Source: an uncultured Fibrobacter sp.
Lineage (GTDB): Bacteria > Fibrobacterota > Fibrobacteria > Fibrobacterales > Fibrobacteraceae
NCBI GenBank assembly: GCA_900313675.1
Contig: OMSO01000032.1
Coordinates: forward strand, 1-35,787
DNA length: 35,787 nucleotides
Reading direction: 5' to 3'
The notes beneath the pieces are model-generated. The model saw only the letters and a program-made list of their open reading frames with translations, was not told the origin of the DNA and ran no database searches. Positions 13,717 through 22,399 of this stretch are shown here, in pieces; the stretch's first letter is position 1; each line of letters begins with the position of its first letter. Position numbers and translations under genes: made by a program.

Positions 13717-14166
13717 TTGGATAACAGGGAAAAGCTGGATGCCCTCATAGCCGAGGCCTGCGGGTTCGCGGGAGTCTCCTTGGTAGAAATGGACATGTTC
13801 CGCGCAGGCAAGCGCCGGACCGTGCGTTTGTATATCGACAAGCCCGAGGGCGTTTCTATTGACGATTGTTCCAAGGTGAGTAGGCACTTGTCCGACGCTC
13901 TGGACCTGGACCCCGAAGTTATCGAAGGCGCCTACACGCTGGAAGTGTCGTCGCCGGGGCTTGACCGCCCCCTCAAGTCGGTCGCAGATTTGCTCCGCAA
14001 CAAGGGTCGCACCATCAGGGTGACCCGCAGTACCGGCAAGCCCATTACCGGAAAGCTTTTGGAAGCGGACGAGGATAATTTGACGCTGGCCCTCAAGGGA
14101 AACGCCGGAAACGTGGTCGTTCCCAGGTCCGAGGTGCTGGTCGCCAAGGTGGATGTACAAATATAA
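13717..14166 (+). CDS. rimP: Ribosome maturation factor RimP
   Basis: 149 residues starting at TTG (13717). AAAGAGG lies 5 bp upstream and no ATG is suitably placed, so the TTG start is well supported. RimP binds the free 30S subunit and helps its late assembly. The N-terminal domain has VSLVEMDMFRAGKRRTVRLY and the DKPEGVSIDDC stretch, the hallmark EVSSPGLDRPL is at ~84-94, and a C-terminal Sm-like barrel follows. It is first gene of the classical rimP-nusA-infB order; nusA starts 15 bp after its stop. Confidence 0.93.
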   Translation: MDNREKLDALIAEACGFAGVSLVEMDMFRAGKRRTVRLYIDKPEGVSIDDCSKVSRHLSDALDLDPEVIEGAYTLEVSSPGLDRPLKSVADLLRNKGRTIRVTRSTGKPITGKLLEADEDNLTLALKGNAGNVVVPRSEVLVAKVDVQI

Positions 14167-14181
14167 TAGGAAGGTCAATTC

Positions 14182-15426
14182 ATGAAAAATGAACCGAAAG
14201 TCAATTTGCTCGAAGCCCTGAAGGCCGTTGTAGATGCCAAGAACATGGATGATTCCGTGGTGCTGAACGCCTTGAAGCAGGCTTTGATTTCTGCCGCCAA
14301 GAAGTATCTCCACGTAGACAAGAAAATCGACGTGGAAATCACCGAGGACGAAGTCCACGTGTTCCTCCGTGCCAAGGTGGTGGACGACTATCCGGACTAC
14401 GACCCCAGCATGACCGCCGAAGAAGTGGAAAAGTTGGACGAAGAATACATGCTGGTTCCCGAGGCCCAGGAATTCGACGAAGACGCACAGCCCGGCGACC
14501 TGCTCGAAATGGAAGTCCCGACCACCACCTTCGGTCGTCAGGCCATTCAGACCGCCAAGCAGCTCTTGACCCAGCAGATCCGCGACGCCGAACGCCAGAA
14601 GATTCTGGATACCTACAAGGGCCGTATCGGCACCATGATCAGCGGCGAAGTGCTCCGCCTCGAAGGCCGCAACGTGATCGTAAGCCTCGGCAAGCAGACC
14701 GAAGCCGTGATTCCGCCCCGCGAACAGATTAGCCATGAACGCTTGGGTCAGGGCCAGTCCGTGAAGGCCGTGATTGCCCGCGTAGAGGAATCCTCCAAGA
14801 ACGGTGCCCAGGTGGTGCTGTCCCGCGCCAGCGGTGATTTCCTCAAGGAATTGTTCCGCCAGGAAGTTCCGGAAATTTACGAAGGCTCCGTGGAAATCAA
14901 GGGTGTGGCCCGTGAGCCCGGTTACCGCGCAAAGATTGCCGTGTTCTCCCGCGACGAAAAGATTGACCCGGTTGGCGCCTGCGTAGGCATGAAGGGTGCC
15001 CGCGTGCAGACCATCGTCCGCGAACTGGGTAACGAACGTATCGACATCGTTCACTGGAACGAAAACCTGGACGTGTTTATCACTCGCGCCCTTGCTCCGG
15101 CCAACATCGTGAAGCTTACCGAAGTTCCCGGCACCCAGCGCGTGGTGGTGGTCATCAACGACGAGAACCTGGCTCAGGCCATCGGCAAGAACGGCCAGAA
15201 CGTGAAGCTGGCCGCAACGCTGGTGGGTCGCGACCTGGATGTGTTCGGCGAAAAGGAATGGTCCGAAAAGTCCGACGCCGAGAAGGCCGAGGTCATGACT
15301 CCTCGCGAACAGGAACTCCGCCGCAACGCTCACCGTGCAGAGAGCCTCTTTGCCAATGCCGGTTCCGAGGATTCCGCCGAAGAAAACGCCAGCGAAGCCC
15401 AGGAGACCACTGGAGAAAACGCCTAA
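14182..15426 (+). CDS. nusA: Transcription termination/antitermination protein NusA
   Basis: 414 residues, RBS AGGAAGG. NusA binds RNA polymerase and nascent RNA to modulate pausing, termination and antitermination. The N-terminal RNAP-binding domain covers ~1-145 and contains an acidic insert (DYPDYDPSMTAEEVEKLDE). An S1 domain is at ~150-220 (GTMISGEVLRLEGRNVIVSL), and two KH domains follow, with DPVGACVGMKGARVQTI (~258-274) and AQAIGKNGQNVKLA (~333-346). The two C-terminal acidic repeats of E. coli NusA are absent, replaced by a short Glu/Ala-rich tail, as in many non-proteobacterial NusA proteins. It sits between rimP and infB as usual; no ylxR gene follows. Confidence 0.95.
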   Translation: MKNEPKVNLLEALKAVVDAKNMDDSVVLNALKQALISAAKKYLHVDKKIDVEITEDEVHVFLRAKVVDDYPDYDPSMTAEEVEKLDEEYMLVPEAQEFDEDAQPGDLLEMEVPTTTFGRQAIQTAKQLLTQQIRDAERQKILDTYKGRIGTMISGEVLRLEGRNVIVSLGKQTEAVIPPREQISHERLGQGQSVKAVIARVEESSKNGAQVVLSRASGDFLKELFRQEVPEIYEGSVEIKGVAREPGYRAKIAVFSRDEKIDPVGACVGMKGARVQTIVRELGNERIDIVHWNENLDVFITRALAPANIVKLTEVPGTQRVVVVINDENLAQAIGKNGQNVKLAATLVGRDLDVFGEKEWSEKSDAEKAEVMTPREQELRRNAHRAESLFANAGSEDSAEENASEAQETTGENA

Positions 15427-15475
15427 GGAAAAGTTTTCGGCAGGGGATTTTTAAAAAGGATTAGATAGGCTTTTA

Positions 15476-18400
15476 ATGAGTATGGAAGATCAAATCAAAC
15501 CGACGGACTGGGCACAAGAACACGGACTGAAAGTGGACGTGGTCATGAAGCTGCTGAGAGATGCAGGTGTCACTGTCCGTACCCAGGTGTCCAAGGTGGC
15601 CGCCTCGGATTACGAGAAGATTGAAGAGGCTGCCGCTGTTGAAAAACAGAAGCAGGATTCCAGGAGTAAGAACCTGAAGAGCGCTTCGTCTTCGGAATCC
15701 CAGGAAAGCACGCCCAAGAAAAAGTCCGCCACGGAAACCGTGACGGTCAAGAACGGTGTGACTATCCGCCGCATCAAGGCTACAAAGCCCAAGGCCACTA
15801 CGGAAAAGCCCGCTGCGACAAAGACCAAGGCTGCTGCCAAGGCCGAAGAAGCCCCGAAGGCTCCCGAGGTTGCTGCCGCTCCTAGCCCAGTTGCCCCTGC
15901 AGAGACACCGAAGGCTCCTGAAGTCGTCGCGCCTGTAGTCGAAGTTCCTGCAAAGCCTGCGGAACCTGCCAAGGAAACTCCTGCCGAGGCAAAGCCCGAA
16001 GTCAAGGCTGAAGCCCCTGTAAAGACAGACCCGAAGCCTACGGCTGTGGCAAAGCCCGCTCCTGCAAAGCCTGCAGAACCCACCATGATGACCTCTTCTA
16101 CGGAGCTGAAGCAGCCTCCCATGAAGGCCCAGGTGTTCAAGCCCGATGCGGCTATCCTTGCCCGTATCGCCAAGTCCCAGCAGCAACAGCAGGCTGGGCG
16201 CGGTCCTAACAACCGCCGTCCGGGCGGCCCCGGCGCTCGCGGCCAGGGTAATGCCCAGGGCTACACGGGAACCTTTGGCCCCCGCAATGCCGGCAACGGT
16301 CAGGACAATCGTGGTGGCAACTTCCGCGGCGGCCAGAATGGCGGTCGCGGTGGTTTCGGCGGAGGCCGCTCCAGCGGATTCTCCGGCGGCTCCATGCAAG
16401 ACGCCTTCAACGCCAGCAACGGCGGTGTCGGTTTTGGCGGTGCCTCTTCCCAGGGTGGAAAGGGCGGTAACGCCAAGGGCCAGAACGGCCGTCATGGTAA
16501 CGACAAGAACCGTCGTGGAAACGGTCGCGACAGGCAGGAACAGCAGAAGGAACAGCAGCAGGAAATGGTTCGCCAGAACGTTTCCCGCGTGATGGCCGAC
16601 TTGTCCAAGAAGCCTGTCAAGAAAGTTTATCGCAAGGAACACAACGACAATGGTTCCGGCGAAGAGAAGAAGATTCTCAAGACCTCTGACTTTATTACCG
16701 TGGGCGAACTGGCCGGTCTTATGGACCAGATGCCCGCCCGCGTCATTGCGAAGTGCATGGAAATGGGCATGATGGTGACCATCAACGCCCGCTTGGACTT
16801 CGAGACCATCCAGATTCTGGCCGACGAGTTCGGTTACGAAGCCCAGTTGATGGAAGAATACGAAGAAGCGGTTCTCGGCGTGGAAGAAGAATCCGAAGAG
16901 AACCTGCAGCCCCGCCACCCGGTGGTGACGGTGATGGGCCATGTGGACCATGGTAAAACCTCCTTGCTGGACTGGATCCGCAAGACTCACGTGGTGTCCG
17001 GCGAATCCGGCGGCATTACCCAGCATATCGGTGCCTACGAGGTGACGACTAAGCAGGGTAAGGTGACCTTCCTGGATACTCCGGGTCACGAGGCCTTCAG
17101 CGCCATGCGTGCCCGCGGTTCTCAGGTGACCGACGTGATTGTGCTGGTGGTGGCCGCCGACTCCATGGTGATGCCCCAGACGGTGGAATCTATCGAACTG
17201 GCCAAGCGCGAAAACGTGCCCATGGTGGTTGCCATTACCAAGATTGACCTGCCTACGGCCAACCCCGACAAGATTCGTGCCCAGCTGGCCGAACGCGGTG
17301 TGGAAGTGGAACAGTGGGGCGGTCAGACCAGCTGTATCGAAGTGTCCGCCCGTACGGGTCAGGGCATGGACCAGCTGCTGGAAACGCTTGCTCTCGAAGC
17401 CGAAGTGCTGGAACTCAAGGCCAACCCCAACGCACACGCCAAGGGTGCCGTGGTGGAATCCAAGCTGGACGTGGGCAAGGGCTCCATGGCTACAATCCTT
17501 GTGCAGAACGGTACCCTCCATGTGGGTGACCCGTTTGTCTGCGGTATCTACGCCGGTAAGGTCCGTGCCATGTTCAACGAGCGCGGTGAACAGATGAAGG
17601 TGGCGCCTCCTTCTGCACCTTGCCAGGTGCTGGGCTTTGACGGCACGCCTCAGGCCGGTGACGACCTGATTGTGGTGGACGACGAAAAGACCGCCCGCGA
17701 AATTGCAAGCAAGCGCCGCATGGCCGCTCGTGAACGCGACCTCCGCGCCCGTAGCACCATTTCTCTGGAATCCAAGTTCAACGAACAGAAGGAAGGCAAA
17801 CTTTCCGAACTGAACCTTATCGTCAAGGCCGACGTGGGCGGTTCTGCCGAAGCTCTGGCTTCTTCTCTGGAAAAACTTTCCAACAGGGAAGTGAAGGTGA
17901 ACATTATCCGCAAGGGTGTGGGCGCCATTACGGATTCCGATATCCTGTTTGCTACAACAGCCCAGGCTATCATTATTTCCTTCCACCTGATGCCTTCGCT
18001 CTCCGTGCGCGAAATGGCCCAGAAGGAAGGTATCGAAATCCGCAACTACCGCGTGATTTACGACTGTATCGAAGACATCAAGAATGCCGTGGAAGGCCTG
18101 TTGAAGCCCACCCTCAAGGAAGAACTTGTGGGCGAAGCCGAAATCCGCCAGGTGTTCAAGATTCCGAAGGTGGGTCTCATTGCCGGCTGTATGGTTACCG
18201 ACGGCGAAGTGGACCGCACGAGCCACGTTCGCGTGTACCGCAATGGCGTGGAACTGGGAACGACCGTTGTCCAGTCCCTCAAGCGCATGAAGGACGACGT
18301 GAAGACGGTGGTCCGCGGTTTCGAATGCGGTATCGGCCTCAAGGGTTACGACGATATCAAGGAAGGCGACAGCCTGATCTTCTTCAAGGAAGTCACCGTT

Positions 18401-18478
18401 GCCCGTACCCTGAAGGACGTGGCCCGCGAAGAAGCCGAGGAGAAGGCGAAGAAGGCGGCAGAAGAAAGTGCTACGTAG
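15476..18478 (+). CDS. infB: Translation initiation factor IF-2
   Basis: 1000 residues, RBS AAAGGA at 15454-15459. IF-2 is the GTPase that brings fMet-tRNA to the 30S subunit and promotes subunit joining. An IF2_N domain (~1-55) is followed by an Ala/Pro/Lys region (~60-215), a Gly/Arg/Asn-rich segment with RGG-like motifs (~240-350) and a second N-terminal module before the G domain. The GTPase motifs are GHVDHGKT (488-495), DTPGH (534-538) and TKID (588-591), then domains II-IV. The N-terminal half is much longer and more glycine-rich than usual. An ATG at 15482 is an alternative start. It sits 49 bp after nusA and 152 bp before rbfA, that gap filled with hairpin repeats. Confidence 0.95.
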   Translation: MSMEDQIKPTDWAQEHGLKVDVVMKLLRDAGVTVRTQVSKVAASDYEKIEEAAAVEKQKQDSRSKNLKSASSSESQESTPKKKSATETVTVKNGVTIRRIKATKPKATTEKPAATKTKAAAKAEEAPKAPEVAAAPSPVAPAETPKAPEVVAPVVEVPAKPAEPAKETPAEAKPEVKAEAPVKTDPKPTAVAKPAPAKPAEPTMMTSSTELKQPPMKAQVFKPDAAILARIAKSQQQQQAGRGPNNRRPGGPGARGQGNAQGYTGTFGPRNAGNGQDNRGGNFRGGQNGGRGGFGGGRSSGFSGGSMQDAFNASNGGVGFGGASSQGGKGGNAKGQNGRHGNDKNRRGNGRDRQEQQKEQQQEMVRQNVSRVMADLSKKPVKKVYRKEHNDNGSGEEKKILKTSDFITVGELAGLMDQMPARVIAKCMEMGMMVTINARLDFETIQILADEFGYEAQLMEEYEEAVLGVEEESEENLQPRHPVVTVMGHVDHGKTSLLDWIRKTHVVSGESGGITQHIGAYEVTTKQGKVTFLDTPGHEAFSAMRARGSQVTDVIVLVVAADSMVMPQTVESIELAKRENVPMVVAITKIDLPTANPDKIRAQLAERGVEVEQWGGQTSCIEVSARTGQGMDQLLETLALEAEVLELKANPNAHAKGAVVESKLDVGKGSMATILVQNGTLHVGDPFVCGIYAGKVRAMFNERGEQMKVAPPSAPCQVLGFDGTPQAGDDLIVVDDEKTAREIASKRRMAARERDLRARSTISLESKFNEQKEGKLSELNLIVKADVGGSAEALASSLEKLSNREVKVNIIRKGVGAITDSDILFATTAQAIIISFHLMPSLSVREMAQKEGIEIRNYRVIYDCIEDIKNAVEGLLKPTLKEELVGEAEIRQVFKIPKVGLIAGCMVTDGEVDRTSHVRVYRNGVELGTTVVQSLKRMKDDVKTVVRGFECGIGLKGYDDIKEGDSLIFFKEVTVARTLKDVAREEAEEKAKKAAEESAT

Positions 18479-18481
18479 TGA

Positions 18482-18616
18482 TGAGGTCGTGCTTCGCACT
18501 TTGAGGTGTGAGGTCGCGACCTTTGGTCGCTCTGAGAAGATTCAGGCGCTAAAGGTGCGATTATAAAAAGCTCAATCCTCAAAGGGAGTCGTAAGACGAC
18601 CGTCCTCAAACCTCAT
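18482..18616. repeat. Cluster of TGAGGT-flanked hairpin repeats between infB and rbfA
   Basis: At least four hairpins with 3-nt loops: GTGC-TTC-GCAC (18489-18499), GCGACC-TTT-GGTCGC (18516-18530), GCGCT-AAA-GGTGC (about 18547-18559, with G-T pairs) and GTCGT-AAG-ACGAC (18588-18600). The first two are flanked by TGAGGT/TTTGAGGT or TCTGAG, the last by the complementary CTCAAA/CCTCA. Same family as 10797-10930. Confidence 0.75.
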
Positions 18617-18630
18617 ACCTTTTAGTATCA

Positions 18631-18984
18631 ATGAGTAGAAGAACCGACAGATTAGATGAGCAGTTCCGCGAGGAAATCGGCAAGCTTTTGCAGAAAGGCC
18701 TGAAGGACCCTCGCGTGAGTAGCCTTGCAAGCATTACTCGGGTGACCATCACCGAGGATTTGAGCTATGCGAAGATTCTCGTGTCCGTCATGGGCACCGA
18801 CAAGGAAAAGCGTGACACCCTGGTGGGGCTGAACAACTCCGCCGGCTTTATCCGTGGAGTCCTGGGCAAGGCCCTCAAGATCCGGAAGATTCCGGAGCTG
18901 AACTTTGTTCTGGATGAGAACCTGGAACACGCCATGCGTATCGAATCCATCTTGGCCGAACTGAAGCAGAAGGGGGAACTCTAG
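18631..18984 (+). CDS. rbfA: 30S ribosome-binding factor RbfA
   Basis: 117 residues, ATG at 18631. RbfA binds the 30S neck and assists 16S rRNA 5'-end maturation, especially in the cold. The single KH-type domain shows DRLDEQFREEIGKLL, DPRVSSLASITRVTITEDLSYAKI, the RGVLGKALKIRKIPELNF segment, and the C-terminal helix with ESILAEL. Length is typical. No Shine-Dalgarno is visible; TACCTTTTAG 15 bp upstream resembles the CTATCTTTTAG box of surE, so a separate near-leaderless transcript is possible (inference). truB starts 1 bp after the stop. Confidence 0.92.
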   Translation: MSRRTDRLDEQFREEIGKLLQKGLKDPRVSSLASITRVTITEDLSYAKILVSVMGTDKEKRDTLVGLNNSAGFIRGVLGKALKIRKIPELNFVLDENLEHAMRIESILAELKQKGEL

Positions 18985-18985
18985 C

Positions 18986-19963
<978 letters not shown>

Positions 19964-19968
19964 GGGAG

Positions 19969-20038
19969 ATCCCCGCCAGTTTATCCCGGACCTGTTCCGG
20001 GACGGGGATGACAGAAAGAAAGTCGGGGATGACAAGGT
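19969..20038. repeat. Compound hairpin between truB and ribF
   Basis: ATCCCCG (19969-19975) pairs with CGGGGAT (20003-20009), and inside it TCCCGGA (19984-19990) pairs with TCCGGGA (19996-20002). A further CGGGGATGACA follows at 20024-20034. No T-run follows, so it is a palindromic intergenic repeat rather than a clear terminator. Confidence 0.6.
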
Positions 20039-20047
20039 AAGAAACGA

Positions 20048-20980
20048 ATGTCGGTGAATGTGAAACAGAGAAGAGCCATAACCATGGGAAATTTTGACGG
20101 GTGCCACCTGGGTCACCAGGCGCTTTTCCGTTCCCTGAAGGCCGTGGCCGAGGTAAACGGCCTTGTACCCACCGTCATCAGTTTCGAACCCCATTCCAAC
20201 TACGTGCTCCGTGAACCCGGAGATCCCTTGCTCCTTACCACCACCAAGGAAAAACGTGAATTCGTAGAGAGCCTGGGCCTTGAATTCTTGGTGATGCCCT
20301 TCACGAAGGAACTGGCGAGGCTCCCTTTTGATGAATTTGTCCGTAAAGAGTTGATTGAAAAGCGGGGCGTGTGCTCCATGTTCTTCGGTCATGACCACTG
20401 CTTCGGTGCGGGAGGCAAAGGCAACTACGAGACCATCACGGCGGCATTTCCCGAGCTTTCTACCCAGATGCTTTCCATTGTGCTCTACAAGGGGGAGCGG
20501 GTCAGCTCTTCGGCGGTGCGCAACGCCCTTTTGAACGGAGACGTTGACCGTGCCCAGACTTATTTGGGCAGGCCTTACCGTCTGTCTGGAACGGTGGTGG
20601 AGGGTAAGCGCCTGGGGCACACCATCGGGTTCCCGACCGCGAACCTGCAGGTGGAACCTTACAAGTTCTTGCCCAAGATCGGGGTCTATGTGGCCTCGGC
20701 AAGGCTCGATTCCGAATCCTCCGACGGCAAGAACGAAGAGCGGATTTTCCGTGCGGTGGTGAACATCGGCATGCAGCCCTCTACGGGCAATCACCAGCTG
20801 GCCATCGAGGCCTATATTCTGGACTTTGACGAAGACATTTACGGTAAGCCCCTTTCCTTGGATTTGCTCACCTACCTCCGGCCCGAGCAGAAGTTTGCAA
20901 GCCTTGAAGATTTGGTGCGCCAAATCGGCATGGACGCCGACACCGCCCGCCACTACAACGGCAACCACTGGGCGGAATAA
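20048..20980 (+). CDS. ribF: Bifunctional riboflavin kinase / FAD synthetase RibF
   Basis: 310 residues, ATG at 20048 with a weak AAGG upstream. RibF converts riboflavin to FMN and then FAD. The N-terminal adenylyltransferase has MGNFDGCHLGH (~13-23), the nucleotide-binding signature, and FFGHDHCFGAGGKG, and SSSAVRNALLNGDV (~157-170). The C-terminal riboflavin kinase domain contains LGHTIGFPTANL (~188-199), VVNIG and the IEAYILDF segment near ~257. The length is typical. It is last in the rimP block, after an 84-bp gap with a compound hairpin, and supplies FMN for NuoF encoded just downstream. Confidence 0.94.
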   Translation: MSVNVKQRRAITMGNFDGCHLGHQALFRSLKAVAEVNGLVPTVISFEPHSNYVLREPGDPLLLTTTKEKREFVESLGLEFLVMPFTKELARLPFDEFVRKELIEKRGVCSMFFGHDHCFGAGGKGNYETITAAFPELSTQMLSIVLYKGERVSSSAVRNALLNGDVDRAQTYLGRPYRLSGTVVEGKRLGHTIGFPTANLQVEPYKFLPKIGVYVASARLDSESSDGKNEERIFRAVVNIGMQPSTGNHQLAIEAYILDFDEDIYGKPLSLDLLTYLRPEQKFASLEDLVRQIGMDADTARHYNGNHWAE

Positions 20981-21052
20981 AAGTCTAATTCGTTGATTGT
21001 CAAGGGGTTACGGAATCGCCGTTTGGCGGACTGTAAAATCGGGGTATAAAGT

Positions 21053-21076
21053 GGCTGTTTCTAGGCGGCCTTTTTT
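21053..21076 (+). terminator. Weak candidate terminator after ribF
   Basis: GGCTG (21053-21057) can pair with CGGCC (21066-21070), one G-T pair, followed by T6 at 21071-21076. The stem is short. A further small hairpin CGCC-GTTT-GGCG lies at 21017-21028. Confidence 0.4.
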
Positions 21077-21100
21077 CATTTAATGAAACTTTGAAATTCC

Positions 21101-21128
21101 TTGAAAAACCCCGTTTTTTCTATCTTTT
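21101..21128 (+). promoter_or_regulatory. Candidate promoter of the nuo operon
   Basis: TTGAAA at 21101-21106 and CTATCTTTTC at 21120-21129 after a T6 tract. GTTTTTT-CTATCTTTT-cAG is nearly the same as the surE upstream sequence GTTTTTTG-CTATCTTTT-AG. Spacing from TTGAAA is only 14 bp, so the -35 may differ or the T-tract may matter more. Confidence 0.5.
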
Positions 21129-21154
21129 CAGCCGAATTTTATGAGGAAACCCTT

Positions 21155-21790
21155 ATGACTGATGTGGCAGAAAAGCCGAATTTCATAACGTCCTCCCTTG
21201 ACTTTTTAGTCAACTGGGGCCGTACGAATTCCCTTTGGCCGTTCCCCTACGGTACGGCCTGTTGCGCGATTGAGTTTATGAGTACCGAGGTGGGCCGTTA
21301 CGACCTTTCCCGTATCGGTTCGGAATACGTGCGCTTTACCCCGCGCCAGTCCGACGTGCTTCTGGTGTCCGGGACCATTACCTACAAGCAGGCCCCCATC
21401 CTCAAGCGCATCTACGAGCAGATGGCCGAACCCCGCTGGGTGATTGCCATGGGTGCCTGCGCCTGCTCCGGCGGATTTTACGACTGCTACTGCACCGTGC
21501 CGGGTATCGACCACATCATTCCCGTCGATGTGTATATCGGTGGCTGCCCTAGCCGCCCCGAGGCCTTCTTCGACGCCATGTTCGACCTGCAAAAGAAGAT
21601 CAAGGACGAGTCCTACATGAAACAGCGCACCGAACGGGTCAAGGAACAGCTGGAAATGATCAAGGCGAAGACCGCAGAGGCTAAGGAAGAGGCCCGCGAG
21701 TTTGCCCACGAGAAGGTTGCCGAGTTCAAGGAACTGGTGGCCGAAAAAGAAAAAGAGTTTGTTGAACAGACCCAGTTCTGGAAGAGGTAG
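21155..21790 (+). CDS. nuoB: NADH-quinone oxidoreductase subunit B
   Basis: 211 residues from the ATG at 21155; AGGAAA lies upstream. NuoB carries the terminal 4Fe-4S cluster N2 that passes electrons to quinone. Ligands are visible as adjacent Cys36-Cys37 (GTACCAIEF), Cys102 (MGACACSGG) and Cys131 (GGCPSRPEA). The core ends near residue 150. After it comes a ~60-residue charged helical tail (Lys/Glu/Ala heptad-like, predicted coiled coil) not present in E. coli NuoB. First gene of the nuo operon here; the usual upstream nuoA is missing. nuoC starts 3 bp after the stop. Confidence 0.95.
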   Translation: MTDVAEKPNFITSSLDFLVNWGRTNSLWPFPYGTACCAIEFMSTEVGRYDLSRIGSEYVRFTPRQSDVLLVSGTITYKQAPILKRIYEQMAEPRWVIAMGACACSGGFYDCYCTVPGIDHIIPVDVYIGGCPSRPEAFFDAMFDLQKKIKDESYMKQRTERVKEQLEMIKAKTAEAKEEAREFAHEKVAEFKELVAEKEKEFVEQTQFWKR

Positions 21791-21793
21791 AAG

Positions 21794-22399
21794 ATGGTGA
21801 ACGTAGATGAAATCTTCTCCGTCCTGGAGGAAAAGTTTGGTGCGACGAAGGAGTCCAAGGACAAGTGGACGGTGACGGCGATTGTGCCTGCCGCCTATCT
21901 GCACAATGCGGTCCAGTTCCTTCGCGACGAGTCGGCTATCAAGTTCGAGATGCTGGTAGATATCGCCGGTGTCGATTACCTGACTTACCCCAATCACGAA
22001 GGACCCCGCTTTGCGGTGGACTACGCCTTCAAGAGCATGTCCACTCCCGGTGCCCGGATTCGTCTGAAGGTGCAGGTTCCCGAAGCCGACCTGAATGTCC
22101 CCACCCTTACGGACCTGTATGCCAACGCCAACTGGTACGAGCGCGAAGTGTTTGACCAGTTCGGGATTGTGTTCACGGGCCATCCGGACCTCCGCCGCCT
22201 GTTGAACCATGTGGAATTTGTGGGCCATCCGCTCCGCAAGGATTACCCTGCCCAGAAGCGTCAGTGGCTTTCTACCAACGACTACTTGCTCCCGGCCCTG
22301 GAAAAGCGTCTGGAAGTCCTGGGTTACAGGGTAGTCCAGCGCAGTAAGGAAGTGGAAACTGTGGATCACGAATTTTTGGAAGGGAGTATCAAAGAATGA
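21794..22399 (+). CDS. nuoC: NADH-quinone oxidoreductase subunit C
   Basis: 201 residues. NuoC is a peripheral-arm subunit that scaffolds NuoD near the quinone site. Family landmarks are LVDIAGVDY, FAVDYAFKSM, VPTLTDLYANANWYEREVFDQ (split as VPTLTDLYANANW and YEREVFDQFGI) and GHPLRKDYP. It is a separate gene, not fused to nuoD as in E. coli. The stop overlaps the nuoD start by 4 bp (ATGA), implying translational coupling. Confidence 0.94.
   Translation: MVNVDEIFSVLEEKFGATKESKDKWTVTAIVPAAYLHNAVQFLRDESAIKFEMLVDIAGVDYLTYPNHEGPRFAVDYAFKSMSTPGARIRLKVQVPEADLNVPTLTDLYANANWYEREVFDQFGIVFTGHPDLRRLLNHVEFVGHPLRKDYPAQKRQWLSTNDYLLPALEKRLEVLGYRVVQRSKEVETVDHEFLEGSIKE

Noticed and set aside
15473..18499. A 1008-codon open frame on the minus strand opposite infB
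   Set aside because: It mirrors infB, whose GTPase motifs are unmistakable. The antisense frame is open because of codon bias and encodes low-complexity His/Gly/Leu sequence.
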